This document shows, in pieces, positions 45,701 through 53,391 of a DNA stretch of 64,000 nt. The notes under the pieces are model-generated. The model ran no database searches. It had not been told where the DNA came from and saw nothing but the letters and a program-made list of their open reading frames with translations. Made by a program: the position numbers and the translations under genes. Source of the stretch: Gemmatimonadota bacterium (lineage in GTDB: Bacteria > Gemmatimonadota > Gemmatimonadetes > Gemmatimonadales > GWC2-71-9); assembly GCA_022710485.1 (NCBI GenBank), contig JAKLGU010000003.1, positions 62,001 to 126,000 of the forward strand, in the 5' to 3' direction. Position 1 is the stretch's first letter, and each line of letters starts with the position of its first letter.

Positions 45701-45873
45701 TGCCGATGCTCATCGCCAGCGGCGCCGGCGCCCAGAGCCGGCACTCGCTCGCCACCGGCGTCTTCGCGGGCATGCTCATCGCCACCGCCATCGGCGTCCT
45801 CTTCATTCCGCTCTTCTTCTACCTGATCGCCGGCGCGGGTGAAAAGAAGTCGGCCAAGGGGGCGGAGGCCTGA
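42700..45873 (+). CDS. RND multidrug efflux pump (HAE1/AcrB type)
   Basis: A 1057-residue inner-membrane proton antiporter with the usual RND layout: helix 1 at about 30-50 (FASVISIVILLMGIASIMALP), two periplasmic porter halves, and helices 2-6 and 8-12. Helix 4 carries LVLAIGIVVDDAIIVIENVERIM, with the two aspartates used in proton relay. The sequence LPAGASRQRSDSVV and the later AAKNAILIVEFANSLR fit AcrB-type drug exporters rather than metal exporters. It is flanked by its adaptor and outer-membrane partner in one overlapping operon. Confidence 0.95.
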   Translation: MSEHPPAPGGTAGGGAPYVARNLFIRRPIFASVISIVILLMGIASIMALPITLYPRITPPSVQVTAVYPGATAEDVAEAVAAPIEQQLSSMDGLLYFKSSNGSDGTMNLSIYFDISRDQDLAAVDVQNQVKLAEPQLPEEVRRQGITVKKSQPDILLMIALTSDDPRYDAEYLSNYSKINLEDEVKRIKGVGDAYTFGQLEFSMLLQLDPDRMAQLGLTVADVQNAVREQNTTNPGGRVGREPSPPGTDLTLPVTTKGRLKTEAEFGNIILRTGRDGAVLRMSDVANVTLGARNYDLIGRLNGEPNALLLVYLRAGANALEVKDKILTRLDELAANFPPGVAYTVSYDTTPFITASIEEVIHTLGEAMLLVTLVVFIFLQSWRTTLIPLLAVPVSIVGTFAGMALLGFSINILTLFGLVLAIGIVVDDAIIVIENVERIMATEHVGVVEATDKAMTQVSGALIAIVLVLAAVFIPVGFMGGITGAMFMQFAVTIVVSVILSGIVALTLTPALCTLLIKDEHPTKGRFFTAFNNAFDRFTATYVGGVRGVLGRPKSFLAAFAVILALIVMLFKTTPGGFVPTEDKGYFALGVNLPAGASRQRSDSVVAKIERIVASKPGVRNVISLVGFDFIMNANLTHATTMFVMLEPWEERTDEATSIGGIIDAVNRDLSQLPEATAFAFNLPEISGMGTTAGLEMNLLDRSGGSVKEFAGVVGEYVAAARQSPDVSRPRALISVNTPQVYVTVDREKVKSLGVSLTDVFQTLQTMLSAVYINDFNLFGRTYRVQAEAQPQFRVTPADIGKLYVPAPGGAMVPISALSTTEFIGGPSVVSRFNGFTSALVTAEPGAGKSSGQMMAAVESAAQSFADRGVAYAYSGQSYQEKLAQGQGNTVFILGIVLVFLVLAAQYESWSIPFGVILGVPFGVVGALIGILLRGVPNDLYFQIGLVTVIGLAAKNAILIVEFANSLRVAGATVREAALEAAKDRFRPILMTSFAFILGVVPMLIASGAGAQSRHSLATGVFAGMLIATAIGVLFIPLFFYLIAGAGEKKSAKGAEA

Positions 45874-47318
45874 TGCGCATCTCGCTCCTTGCCCTTGCCT
45901 CCACACTGGCGCTCGGCGCCTGTGCCGTCGGCCCCGGCTACGAGCGGCCGCCCACGCCGGTGCCGACCGCCTACCGGGGCGACACCCTGCAGCTGGTCCG
46001 GGACACCGCGGCCGCCATCGCACCGCGGGTGCCGCCTGTCGCCACGCCGGCCGACACCGTGGCGCCCACCTGGGACCAGACGCTCGGCGACACCGTGCTC
46101 CTGGCCCTGATGGACACCGCCCGCGTCCATAACCAGGACCTGCAGGCCACCATCGCCATCACCCGCGAGTTCCAGGCCCGCTACGCGATCGATCGCAGCG
46201 GCTTCTACCCGCAGATCAACCTCTTCGGCGCGGGCGGCACCGGGAAGTCGAAGGCGATCGGCGCTCCGTCCGTCACCAGCGACTTCTACGACGCCACCGC
46301 GGAGGCCTCGTGGGAGCTGGACCTCTGGGGCCGCGTCCGTCGCACGAGCCAGGCCGGCAAGGCGGCGTACTTCGCGCGCACCGAAGATCTGCGCGGAGCG
46401 GAGCTGAGCCTCGCGGCCGCGGTGGCGACGGGGTACTTCGGGGTGCTGGAGCTCGACCAGCAGATGCTGGTGGCGGAGCGCACCCTCGCCGCACAGCGTG
46501 CCACGGCGGACCTGTCCCGCCGGCGATACCAGGAGGGACAGGTGTCCAGGCTCGACGTGCTGCAATTCGACGCCCAGGCCCAGGAGACCCAGGCCCAGCT
46601 GGCGGTGATCGCGCGGCTCCGCTCCGAGGAGGAGAACGCGCTGAGCACCCTGGTCGGACTACCACCGAGGGGGCTCCCACGCGGGCTGCCGCTGCCGGAC
46701 CAGGTGAGCAACTTCGATGTGCCGCAAGGGCTTCCCTCCGATCTCCTGTCCCGCCGTCCCGACGTGCGCGCCGCCGAGGAGGACCTGCGAGCCGCCACGG
46801 CCCGTATCGGCGCGGAGTGGGGCGGCCGGCTGCCGCAGGTGACCTTGACCGGCCAGTACGGGTATGTGAGCGACGACCTGTCCAGCCTCTTCGAGAGCCA
46901 GAACAACACGAACGCGCTTTTCGTGGGGATCACGGTTCCGCTCTTCACCGGTGGCCGCCTGCAAGGCCAGGTGGATGTCGCTGAAGCACAGGCCGAGCAG
47001 GCGCGGGCGCGGTACGAGCAGGTAGTCCTGCTCGCCTTGCAGGACGTCGAGAATGCGTTGGTCGCCATCCGGACCACGCGCGAGCAACTCGCGGCGCAGG
47101 CTGCGCAGGTCGGATCGCTTAGCGAATCCCTGACCCTGGTCCAGCACCGATACGAGAACGGGCTCGCGAGCTACCTCGAGGTGCTCGACGCCCAGCGAAG
47201 CCTGTTCAACGCCGAATTGAGCCTGGCACGTGCGCAGGCACTCCAGCTTTCCAGCGGAGTTCGCCTATACAAGGCGCTCGGCGGGCCCTGGTCCGAGCTC
47301 GGCACCGCGCGGGAATGA
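45873..47318 (+). CDS. outer-membrane efflux factor (OprM/NodT family lipoprotein)
   Basis: A 481-residue TolC-like channel. The lipoprotein signal reads MRISLLALASTLALGAC, then VGPGYERPP, the hallmark of the OprM group. Long amphipathic helices with the internal TolC repeat are visible, including RYQEGQVSRLDVLQFDAQAQE, RPDVRAAEEDLRAATARIGAEW and YENGLASYLEVLDAQRSLFNAEL. It completes the tripartite pump. ATG 45873 overlaps the pump stop; its own stop overlaps the next gene. Confidence 0.94.
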   Translation: MRISLLALASTLALGACAVGPGYERPPTPVPTAYRGDTLQLVRDTAAAIAPRVPPVATPADTVAPTWDQTLGDTVLLALMDTARVHNQDLQATIAITREFQARYAIDRSGFYPQINLFGAGGTGKSKAIGAPSVTSDFYDATAEASWELDLWGRVRRTSQAGKAAYFARTEDLRGAELSLAAAVATGYFGVLELDQQMLVAERTLAAQRATADLSRRRYQEGQVSRLDVLQFDAQAQETQAQLAVIARLRSEEENALSTLVGLPPRGLPRGLPLPDQVSNFDVPQGLPSDLLSRRPDVRAAEEDLRAATARIGAEWGGRLPQVTLTGQYGYVSDDLSSLFESQNNTNALFVGITVPLFTGGRLQGQVDVAEAQAEQARARYEQVVLLALQDVENALVAIRTTREQLAAQAAQVGSLSESLTLVQHRYENGLASYLEVLDAQRSLFNAELSLARAQALQLSSGVRLYKALGGPWSELGTARE

Positions 47319-49801
47319 CGTCTGCACCGCCCCGCAGGCTCGGGCGGGTCGGCCGGCTCCTGCTCACCGCGGTCGTCCTCCTGCATGCGCCCCGGTTTGC
47401 CGGCGCCCAGACGCCCTCGGACACCCTCGTGCCGGCGGGGAGTGAGTACCAGTTCGGCAAGTCGTTCCGCGGCTTCACGGGCTGGCTCTATGGGAGCCGG
47501 TACCGGTCGCTCTGGGCTACGCCGGTGGCGGCGCCCGCCCTGACGATCGGCCTGCAGGCGGGCGCCGGCGACTCCACTCCACAGGCCGGGATCGCCTGGT
47601 TCTGGGCGCCCGATGGCACGCTGTGGGAGTACCGTCCGCTCGATCGCGACCTGCTTTCGGTTACGCCACCCGCGATCCGGAAGAACCTGCTCCCCACCTT
47701 CATCCAGGACCTCAACGCCTCCCGGCACCCGGGAGCGGCGCCGGTCGTGGCGGCGCTCGCGGAGGCAGTCGGGGTCCTCGTCGCGGAAGCGCGACTCGTT
47801 CGCGTCGAGGATACCGTCGCTGTGCGGGACGGACAGGGCCGGCTTGGGTACGCCGTGTCCGTTAGCACGGCAGGATGGACCACCGCCGAGGTGCTCGACA
47901 GCCTCCGGGAGGATGGCGGCCGGAACTTCGATGCCCGCACCTACCTCCGCGAACGGTTGCTCGACACCTACCTCGGCACCGTGGACGACTCCCCCGACCA
48001 GTGGCGCTGGTCCCGCACCGGCCCAGAGGGCCGGTGGACGCCGCAACCGCGCGACCGGGAACGCGCCTTCGCCAAGTACGACGGCGTGCTCGCCGGCCTG
48101 GCGCGGGGGACCATTCCCGCGTTCGTGAATTTCGGGGAGGGATACCAGGAGCAGCTGGGCGTCATGGCCTATCAACGCACGCTCGACCGTCAGCTGCTGT
48201 CGCTGCTCGACTGGCCGGTGTGGGATTCGGTCGCTTCCGAGTTCGAGGCGGCGCTGACCGATTCGGTCATCGCCCTGGCCGTGGCGCAACTCCCGCCGGA
48301 GTATCTCGCGGGCGGCGCGAGTTTCCTCGCCTCAGGCCTTCGCGCCCGCCGAGACCTGCTGCCCAAGGCGGCGTTGGGCCTCTATCGCCTGGTCAACCAG
48401 GAGGCCGCGTTCTTCGGGACGCCCGGCGCTGACACCGTCACCGTGACCCGGATGCAGGATGGCGCGCTGGAACTCGCATTTCAGGGTGGATTCCGGCGCG
48501 TCTACGCGCCGGGGGAGACCGACGCCGTGGCGCTCTACCTGGGAGGCGGGGCGGATCGCATCGATTTCGCCGGCCCCGGCCGGGCAGGCCCGATCCTGGA
48601 CGTGGCCTGGCACCCAGGGCTCACGCTGGCCGGAGCCCGCGGAAGCGGACAGCGGACCAAGGTGTATGGCGGCGGTCCGCACACCGGCGGGATGCGACTC
48701 GACATCGTGCCGGACACCCTGCCGGTGCCCGAGGTCGAAGATCTCGATCTGACGCGCCCACCGCCCGTTCCGCTCCACGGCACGGACGCGCGGCCCATTT
48801 TCTGGTTCGACGTGAACTCGGACGTGGGCGTCCTGCTCGGCGGAGGCGTCTCGCTCACCAGCTACCGTATCGGGCACGAGCCCTACTACAAGCGGCTCCG
48901 GATCCGCTCCGGCTACGCCACGGCGGTGGACAACTACGCGATCGAGATCAGCGGAGAGTTCCGGCGGTGGCGGTCCCGGCAAGCCACCACGTTGGACGCG
49001 GGGGTGTCGGAAATCGTGGTGCTGCACTTCTTCGGGTTCGGCAACTCGACCCCCTTCACCCAGCCGGCGGACTACTATCTGGCGCGGCAGCGCCAGCTGT
49101 ACCTTTATCCCGCCTGGAACTACCGGATGACGCCGAAGTCGAGCCTCGCCGTCGGTCCGATCTACAAGCACGTCCGCACCGACACGCTGTATGCCGGCTT
49201 CATCTCGGAGACGCGGCCGTACGGCGTCCCCGAATTCGCCCAGCTCGGTGTGTCGGCCACGGCGTATTTTGACTCACGGGACTCCCCGAGCTTCACACGC
49301 AGCGGCTGGAACATCCGGGCCGGCGGTAGCTTCTATCCGGTGGTGTTCGAGGACGGCAAACCGTTCGGGACGATGCAGGTGTCGGCGGCCACCTACCTCA
49401 CTCCTCCCGAGTTGTCTGGGCTTACGGTCGCGCTTCGCGCCACCGGCCGGCTGACCATGGGCAACGTGCCGGTGCACGAGGCGGCGTTCGTCGGTGGCTC
49501 AACCACCGTCCGCGGGTACGAGTCGGGCCGCTATGCCGGGCAGGCGTCGGCGTTCTTCAACAGCGAGCTGCGCATCCGCGCCGCCACCCTGCCCTTCGTG
49601 GTGCCGTGGCAGCTGGGCGTGGTCGGCATCGCGGACCTGGGACGGGTGTTCAACGTGACCGACGACGGCAACGTGTGGCATGGATCGGCGGGCGGCGGCA
49701 TCTGGTTTTCGTTGCCGAACCGCTCGGTGGGTGGGGTGGTCACGGTGGTGGCGGGCCCGCAGGGCTCGGCCCTCTGGTTGAGCTACGGGTTCATGTACTA
49801 G
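47315..49801 (+). CDS. large outer-membrane barrel protein, BamA/TamA-like, fourth gene of the efflux operon
   Basis: An 828-residue exported protein (signal RLLLTAVVLLHAPRFAGAQ). The first half lacks POTRA repeats and has no family I recognise; from about residue 500 it is strand-rich (FDVNSDVGVLLGGGVSLTSY, YRIGHEPYYKRLRIRSGYA) with a BamA/TamA-like terminal barrel including FVGGSTTVRGYESGRYAGQ and a last strand SALWLSYGFMY. The GSTTVRGYESGRY part matches the VRGY/F loop that folds into BamA-like barrels. It overlaps the channel gene by four bases, so it is made with the pump; a role in the pump is inference only. Confidence 0.7.
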   Translation: MTSAPPRRLGRVGRLLLTAVVLLHAPRFAGAQTPSDTLVPAGSEYQFGKSFRGFTGWLYGSRYRSLWATPVAAPALTIGLQAGAGDSTPQAGIAWFWAPDGTLWEYRPLDRDLLSVTPPAIRKNLLPTFIQDLNASRHPGAAPVVAALAEAVGVLVAEARLVRVEDTVAVRDGQGRLGYAVSVSTAGWTTAEVLDSLREDGGRNFDARTYLRERLLDTYLGTVDDSPDQWRWSRTGPEGRWTPQPRDRERAFAKYDGVLAGLARGTIPAFVNFGEGYQEQLGVMAYQRTLDRQLLSLLDWPVWDSVASEFEAALTDSVIALAVAQLPPEYLAGGASFLASGLRARRDLLPKAALGLYRLVNQEAAFFGTPGADTVTVTRMQDGALELAFQGGFRRVYAPGETDAVALYLGGGADRIDFAGPGRAGPILDVAWHPGLTLAGARGSGQRTKVYGGGPHTGGMRLDIVPDTLPVPEVEDLDLTRPPPVPLHGTDARPIFWFDVNSDVGVLLGGGVSLTSYRIGHEPYYKRLRIRSGYATAVDNYAIEISGEFRRWRSRQATTLDAGVSEIVVLHFFGFGNSTPFTQPADYYLARQRQLYLYPAWNYRMTPKSSLAVGPIYKHVRTDTLYAGFISETRPYGVPEFAQLGVSATAYFDSRDSPSFTRSGWNIRAGGSFYPVVFEDGKPFGTMQVSAATYLTPPELSGLTVALRATGRLTMGNVPVHEAAFVGGSTTVRGYESGRYAGQASAFFNSELRIRAATLPFVVPWQLGVVGIADLGRVFNVTDDGNVWHGSAGGGIWFSLPNRSVGGVVTVVAGPQGSALWLSYGFMY

Positions 49802-49836
49802 GGAAGCTCTGCAAGAGTTCGCGCCCGCCCCCTTCT

Positions 49837-49872
49837 GTCATTGCGAGGCCACGCAGTGGCCGAAGCAATCTC
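49837..49872. repeat. palindromic repeat of the GTCATTGCGAG...GCAATCTC type
   Basis: A stem of ATTGC (49840-49844) with GCAAT (49865-49869) encloses GGCCAC (49847-49852) and GTGGCC (49856-49861) around a GCA loop. The outer sequence matches a family of interspersed palindromes seen in many bacterial genomes. It lies 36 bases after the barrel gene and before the lineage-specific stretch. Confidence 0.75.
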
Positions 49873-50065
49873 GCTGTCCGGTTGAGCCCCCGTTTCAGAA
49901 GCTCGCCCCGATCCAACCCGGACTAGCGGACGATCCGACCGTAAGTGCTTCATCACGAACCGATCAGGCGCGATTTCGATATTGACATTGGCCGAGCAAG
50001 CGTGCTATCGTGGCGCAGCCACCAGAATCGACGTTGAGTTCAATACTCGGCAATGGGGACTCGCG

Positions 50066-51235
50066 ATGACCATCCGGCGTGGGATGCTTGCAGGCAACGT
50101 GATCACTACTCTTGGGGTTGCCATCGCACTGGGATGCGCCGATGCCTCTGCCCCCCCGCTAACTGACGAGACAACCCCTGCCGTCCTCCCCGCCGCTGTG
50201 CTCGGGGTGGAATTCAATCCCGACATCGTTCTTCTGGGCCAAACGATATCCCGAGCTCTCCAACAGGACGAGATCGGCCCATGGCTGCGGCGCGCCATCT
50301 CGGAATCGCCACTGGTCGAATGGCGCATTGACCTCAAGAGCCTTCTCATGAACGCGAGTGCCAGCGCGGCGATTGAGAAGATCCGCGCCCGGGCTCAACT
50401 TTCCACAAGCCGCCTCATGGCACTTCCTCCACTCGAGCTCTACCTTCCGATACCTTCCCAGCGCGATTCCTGGGACGGCAGCAAGAATATTGATGTGGCT
50501 GTCCGTTCCCTCGACGGAGACCACTACCTGCTGATCGCGCCCGATGGCTCGACGCGCGATATCCCTGAAGACTACGACCCCGGCACGCGCGTCACGCTTG
50601 TGCTCGCACGAAGTGAAATTGATTTCACCGATTCGAGCTCAGCGATTCGCGGCGGCCCCGCAACGGGTAGCGGCATGCTCGCGGCCGCGGCCGGCCAAGG
50701 CGACTCCGCACTGCCCCCTATTGCGCGGACGGAGTGTATCCCAACTGAAGAGAACAACTGGTGCGGTGTTGATGGGGGTGGTGGTGGTGGTGGTGGTGGA
50801 GGGGGTGGCGGCGGACCAGTTGGTGGTGACACGAGCCTCCGGACACAATTCAACTACCTCATGCTGGTCCATGACCACGAGGGGTTATTGGCGGGGCTCA
50901 ACGAGATCGAAATCTTCGGCAATATCAACGGATTTTATGCGAGCTGTGGCTGGGCCACCGACATCCACTACGGAACCTACTACGCCATACAATGGGACGG
51001 CGATGGGCCGTACGGCGGTGCACCGCACTCCACTCTGGCAACCGCCGTACCGGTTGACCCGTACCGGTTCAAACTCGTGGCGTATGAGGATGACGACGAA
51101 CGATGCGTCCACAACAATGGAGATGATGCGCTGGGGAGTTGGCCAACAGGTCTCACGCTTTCGCAGTATTCATACTACTTCTACACCGAAAATCCCAGTG
51201 AGTTGCAAATTCAGGTGATCTCACATCTGCCATGA
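50066..51235 (+). CDS. exported protein with polyglycine tract, unknown function
   Basis: A 389-residue protein starting with a signal (MTIRRGMLAGNVITTLGVAIALGC, lipoprotein-like). Residues 237-250 are fourteen glycines encoded by a GGT-rich tract (50774-50815). The part before it is helical and rich in Leu/Ile; the part after it has aromatic, Asp-rich strands such as FYASCGWATDIHYGTYY. No family is recognised. ATG 50066 is chosen at the signal; an in-frame upstream start at 49982 is less likely. Codon use and GC are lower than neighbours, suggesting recent acquisition. It overlaps the next gene by four bases. Confidence 0.6.
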   Translation: MTIRRGMLAGNVITTLGVAIALGCADASAPPLTDETTPAVLPAAVLGVEFNPDIVLLGQTISRALQQDEIGPWLRRAISESPLVEWRIDLKSLLMNASASAAIEKIRARAQLSTSRLMALPPLELYLPIPSQRDSWDGSKNIDVAVRSLDGDHYLLIAPDGSTRDIPEDYDPGTRVTLVLARSEIDFTDSSSAIRGGPATGSGMLAAAAGQGDSALPPIARTECIPTEENNWCGVDGGGGGGGGGGGGGGPVGGDTSLRTQFNYLMLVHDHEGLLAGLNEIEIFGNINGFYASCGWATDIHYGTYYAIQWDGDGPYGGAPHSTLATAVPVDPYRFKLVAYEDDDERCVHNNGDDALGSWPTGLTLSQYSYYFYTENPSELQIQVISHLP

Positions 51236-51843
51236 GCCGGGAAATGAGTCTCCGTCTTGCGGCGGTCACATTTGCCCTGTTGATGTCGGCGGTGCTTCCG
51301 GTGCATGCACTCGCACAGGAATATTCCGTCGCCCTGGAGGCCGGCGTCATCGAATACGACGCCGGTGGCGACCAGACCTACCCCCTCTTCACGCTGCGAG
51401 GAGGGCGGGAGGTGTTGTCGTGGCTTCATCTTGGGCTCGGGCTCTCGCTAGGAGTGATTGGCGAGATTCCACGAGGGCCCGCATTCGTTTCCGGCGGCTC
51501 GGAGTCGCTCTGGCGGCTCTTCGCCAACGCCACGGCTGTCGCCGATCGCCCCTTTCGCAGCTCCGGCATCGCGGTGCTTGATCGACTCTCGCCCGAAGGT
51601 GGAGTGGGCATAGGCGTGGTCCACTCAGCTGGGATTGAGGTCAATCCCGATGTGTTTGCAGATCCATTCAACGGTATCGAGGACGAACCCACCGGCTTGG
51701 CCCTCGGCGTATCGCTTGGGCTTGGGATCGAGGTGTCGACGGCGGTCGCCCTTCGGGTGACGACGTGGTATTGGAGTGACCACCTTTACGGTGGCGCGCT
51801 CAGTGACTTCGAACTGACGGGCGGCGTGGCGGTGCGGTGGTAA
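51232..51843 (+). CDS. exported beta-barrel-like protein, unknown function
   Basis: A 203-residue protein with signal MSLRLAAVTFALLMSAVLPVHALA, cleaved before QEYSVALEAG. The rest alternates short strands (LHLGLGLSLGVIGEIP, LGVSLGLGIEVSTAVALRVTTWYW) and ends in a strand, ELTGGVAVRW, closing on an aromatic residue, as outer-membrane barrels do. No family is recognised. ATG 51232 overlaps the previous stop; ATG 51244 is an alternative. Confidence 0.6.
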   Translation: MSREMSLRLAAVTFALLMSAVLPVHALAQEYSVALEAGVIEYDAGGDQTYPLFTLRGGREVLSWLHLGLGLSLGVIGEIPRGPAFVSGGSESLWRLFANATAVADRPFRSSGIAVLDRLSPEGGVGIGVVHSAGIEVNPDVFADPFNGIEDEPTGLALGVSLGLGIEVSTAVALRVTTWYWSDHLYGGALSDFELTGGVAVRW

Positions 51844-51907
51844 TTGGAGTCCGATATGAACGCTCAGCAGATCGATCACTCTACTGTTTCATCCTGGGGC
51901 CACGGTG

Positions 51908-52375
51908 ATGCGCGTATCTCTGCTAAAACGATTGGTGCGCGCCTTGGCGTTCGGCGTGGCCCTCATCGCCGCCTGCGGCGAGAGCGACCCCTCAACGACC
52001 GGTATCAGTGGGGGTTCCGCGTATCCCGAGACCATAGATGAGACGTACTCCGCCACGACCGTGACGCTGACGGAGGCCAGTGGCAGCACCAACCTCCTGG
52101 CGGAGGGCGTCGTCATTTCGCTCGTGCTGACACCAGGGGGCGCCACGACAGGGACCATGACCGTGCCGGCGGCCTATTCGGAGTCCGGTGAAGAAGAGAT
52201 CCTCTCGCTCCTCGGTACCTATACCTATGACGCGACAACGGGCGTTGCAGAGTTCGCCCACGCCGCCGACACCTTCATTCGTGACACGGAGTGGCACGCG
52301 AAGGGAACCCGGCTGACCGGCACCTTCGATGGTGGGACCTACAGCATCACGGCGACACTCGAGAGCGGCCCCTAG
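51908..52375 (+). CDS. small lipoprotein, unknown function
   Basis: A 155-residue lipoprotein (signal RVSLLKRLVRALAFGVALIAAC, lipobox IAAC). The mature part is Thr/Ser- and Gly-rich beta sequence (TYDATTGVAEFAHAADTFI, GTFDGGTYSITATLES) without a known domain. ATG 51908 is chosen; GTG 51905 lies one codon earlier. It ends one base before a convergent gene. Confidence 0.6.
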   Translation: MRVSLLKRLVRALAFGVALIAACGESDPSTTGISGGSAYPETIDETYSATTVTLTEASGSTNLLAEGVVISLVLTPGGATTGTMTVPAAYSESGEEEILSLLGTYTYDATTGVAEFAHAADTFIRDTEWHAKGTRLTGTFDGGTYSITATLESGP

Positions 52376-52376
52376 G

Positions 52377-53366
52377 CTATCGGACCGACCGCAGCCCCTC
52401 GAGCGCCCGCCGCACGAACACCGGCGCCATGTCCTTCCGCCAGCCGATGGTGAAGTCGGTGTTGTCGAGCGGCTTGGCGAGCTTCGAGGCCAGACGCGCC
52501 GCTTCCTCGAGCTGGTCATCCTCAAGCGTCCCGCCCACCAGCGCGGCGGCTGCGTCCTCCACCAGCTTGGGGTGCGAGCCGACCGCGCCGAGAACGATCC
52601 GCGCCGCAACAACCTTCCCCGCACGGTCGAACGACGCCCACGCCGCCACACCCAGCACCGGGAAATCGAACGACCCCCGGCGCCTCAGCTTTCGGTAGCT
52701 GGCCCGCGCGCCGGCCAGCGCCGGTACCTCCACCCGCACCAGCAGCTCCTCCGGCCGCTTGGTGAGGAACGCCATCCCGTCGTCGTGGTAGAGCGCCGCG
52801 GCCGGAATGGTCCGCTCACCGTCGGGCCCGGCCAACACCACGCGCGCGTCCAGCGCCACCATCACCGGTGCCAGGTCGCTCGACTGCACCGCCCAGCAGC
52901 GCGGACTCGACGGCGCCACCCAGCAGGTGTCGCCGTCTTTCTTCATGCAGAAGTTGATGGCCTTCCGCCACTCGAAGCCCTGATCGTAGTAGTTGCAGCG
53001 GGTGTCGAGCAGGAGATTGCCGCCCACCGTGCCCATGTTCTGCAGGAGCGGCGTGGAGATCTCCGCCGCGGCGTGCGCCAGCGCCGGCCACCCGCCGCGC
53101 ACCCGCGCATCGCGCAGGAACCGGGTCAGCGTCACGCCGGCGCCGATCACCAGTGACCCGTCAGCCGCCACCTCGAGTCGGCCAAGCTCCGGAATCCGCC
53201 GCACGTCGATGACCCGCCGCGGCTCCTGCTGCCGGCGTTTCATGTTCGGGTACAGGTCGGTACCTCCAGCCACGTACGCGCCGGCGGCGCCGGCCGATAC
53301 GCGCTCGGCGACGGCCTCGCGAATCGAGGTCGGGAATGTCGTTTCGTGCGGTGGAAGTCTCAGCAT
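52377..53366 (-). CDS. hcrB: molybdenum hydroxylase FAD subunit, 4-hydroxybenzoyl-CoA reductase beta-like
   Basis: A 329-residue FAD-binding subunit of the xanthine dehydrogenase family. FAD-binding marks are AYVAGGTDLYPNMKR and NMGTVGGNLLLDTRCN. An inserted loop carries Cys124, Cys140, Cys148 and Cys157, with the same spacing (16, 8, 9) that I recall for the extra [4Fe-4S] cluster of 4-hydroxybenzoyl-CoA reductase beta, absent from most relatives. ATG 53366 has GGGAGAG upstream. It is third in the C-A-B gene order; the gap to the A subunit stop is 25 bases. Confidence 0.8.
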   Translation of the reverse strand: MLRLPPHETTFPTSIREAVAERVSAGAAGAYVAGGTDLYPNMKRRQQEPRRVIDVRRIPELGRLEVAADGSLVIGAGVTLTRFLRDARVRGGWPALAHAAAEISTPLLQNMGTVGGNLLLDTRCNYYDQGFEWRKAINFCMKKDGDTCWVAPSSPRCWAVQSSDLAPVMVALDARVVLAGPDGERTIPAAALYHDDGMAFLTKRPEELLVRVEVPALAGARASYRKLRRRGSFDFPVLGVAAWASFDRAGKVVAARIVLGAVGSHPKLVEDAAAALVGGTLEDDQLEEAARLASKLAKPLDNTDFTIGWRKDMAPVFVRRALEGLRSVR

Positions 53367-53391
53367 GGCGTACTCTCCCAGATCCCCGAGC

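Noticed and set aside
42700..45873. Heavy-metal type RND pump
   Set aside because: The sequence patterns fit the drug-exporting HAE1 group; the metal-type charged residues in helix 4 were not seen.
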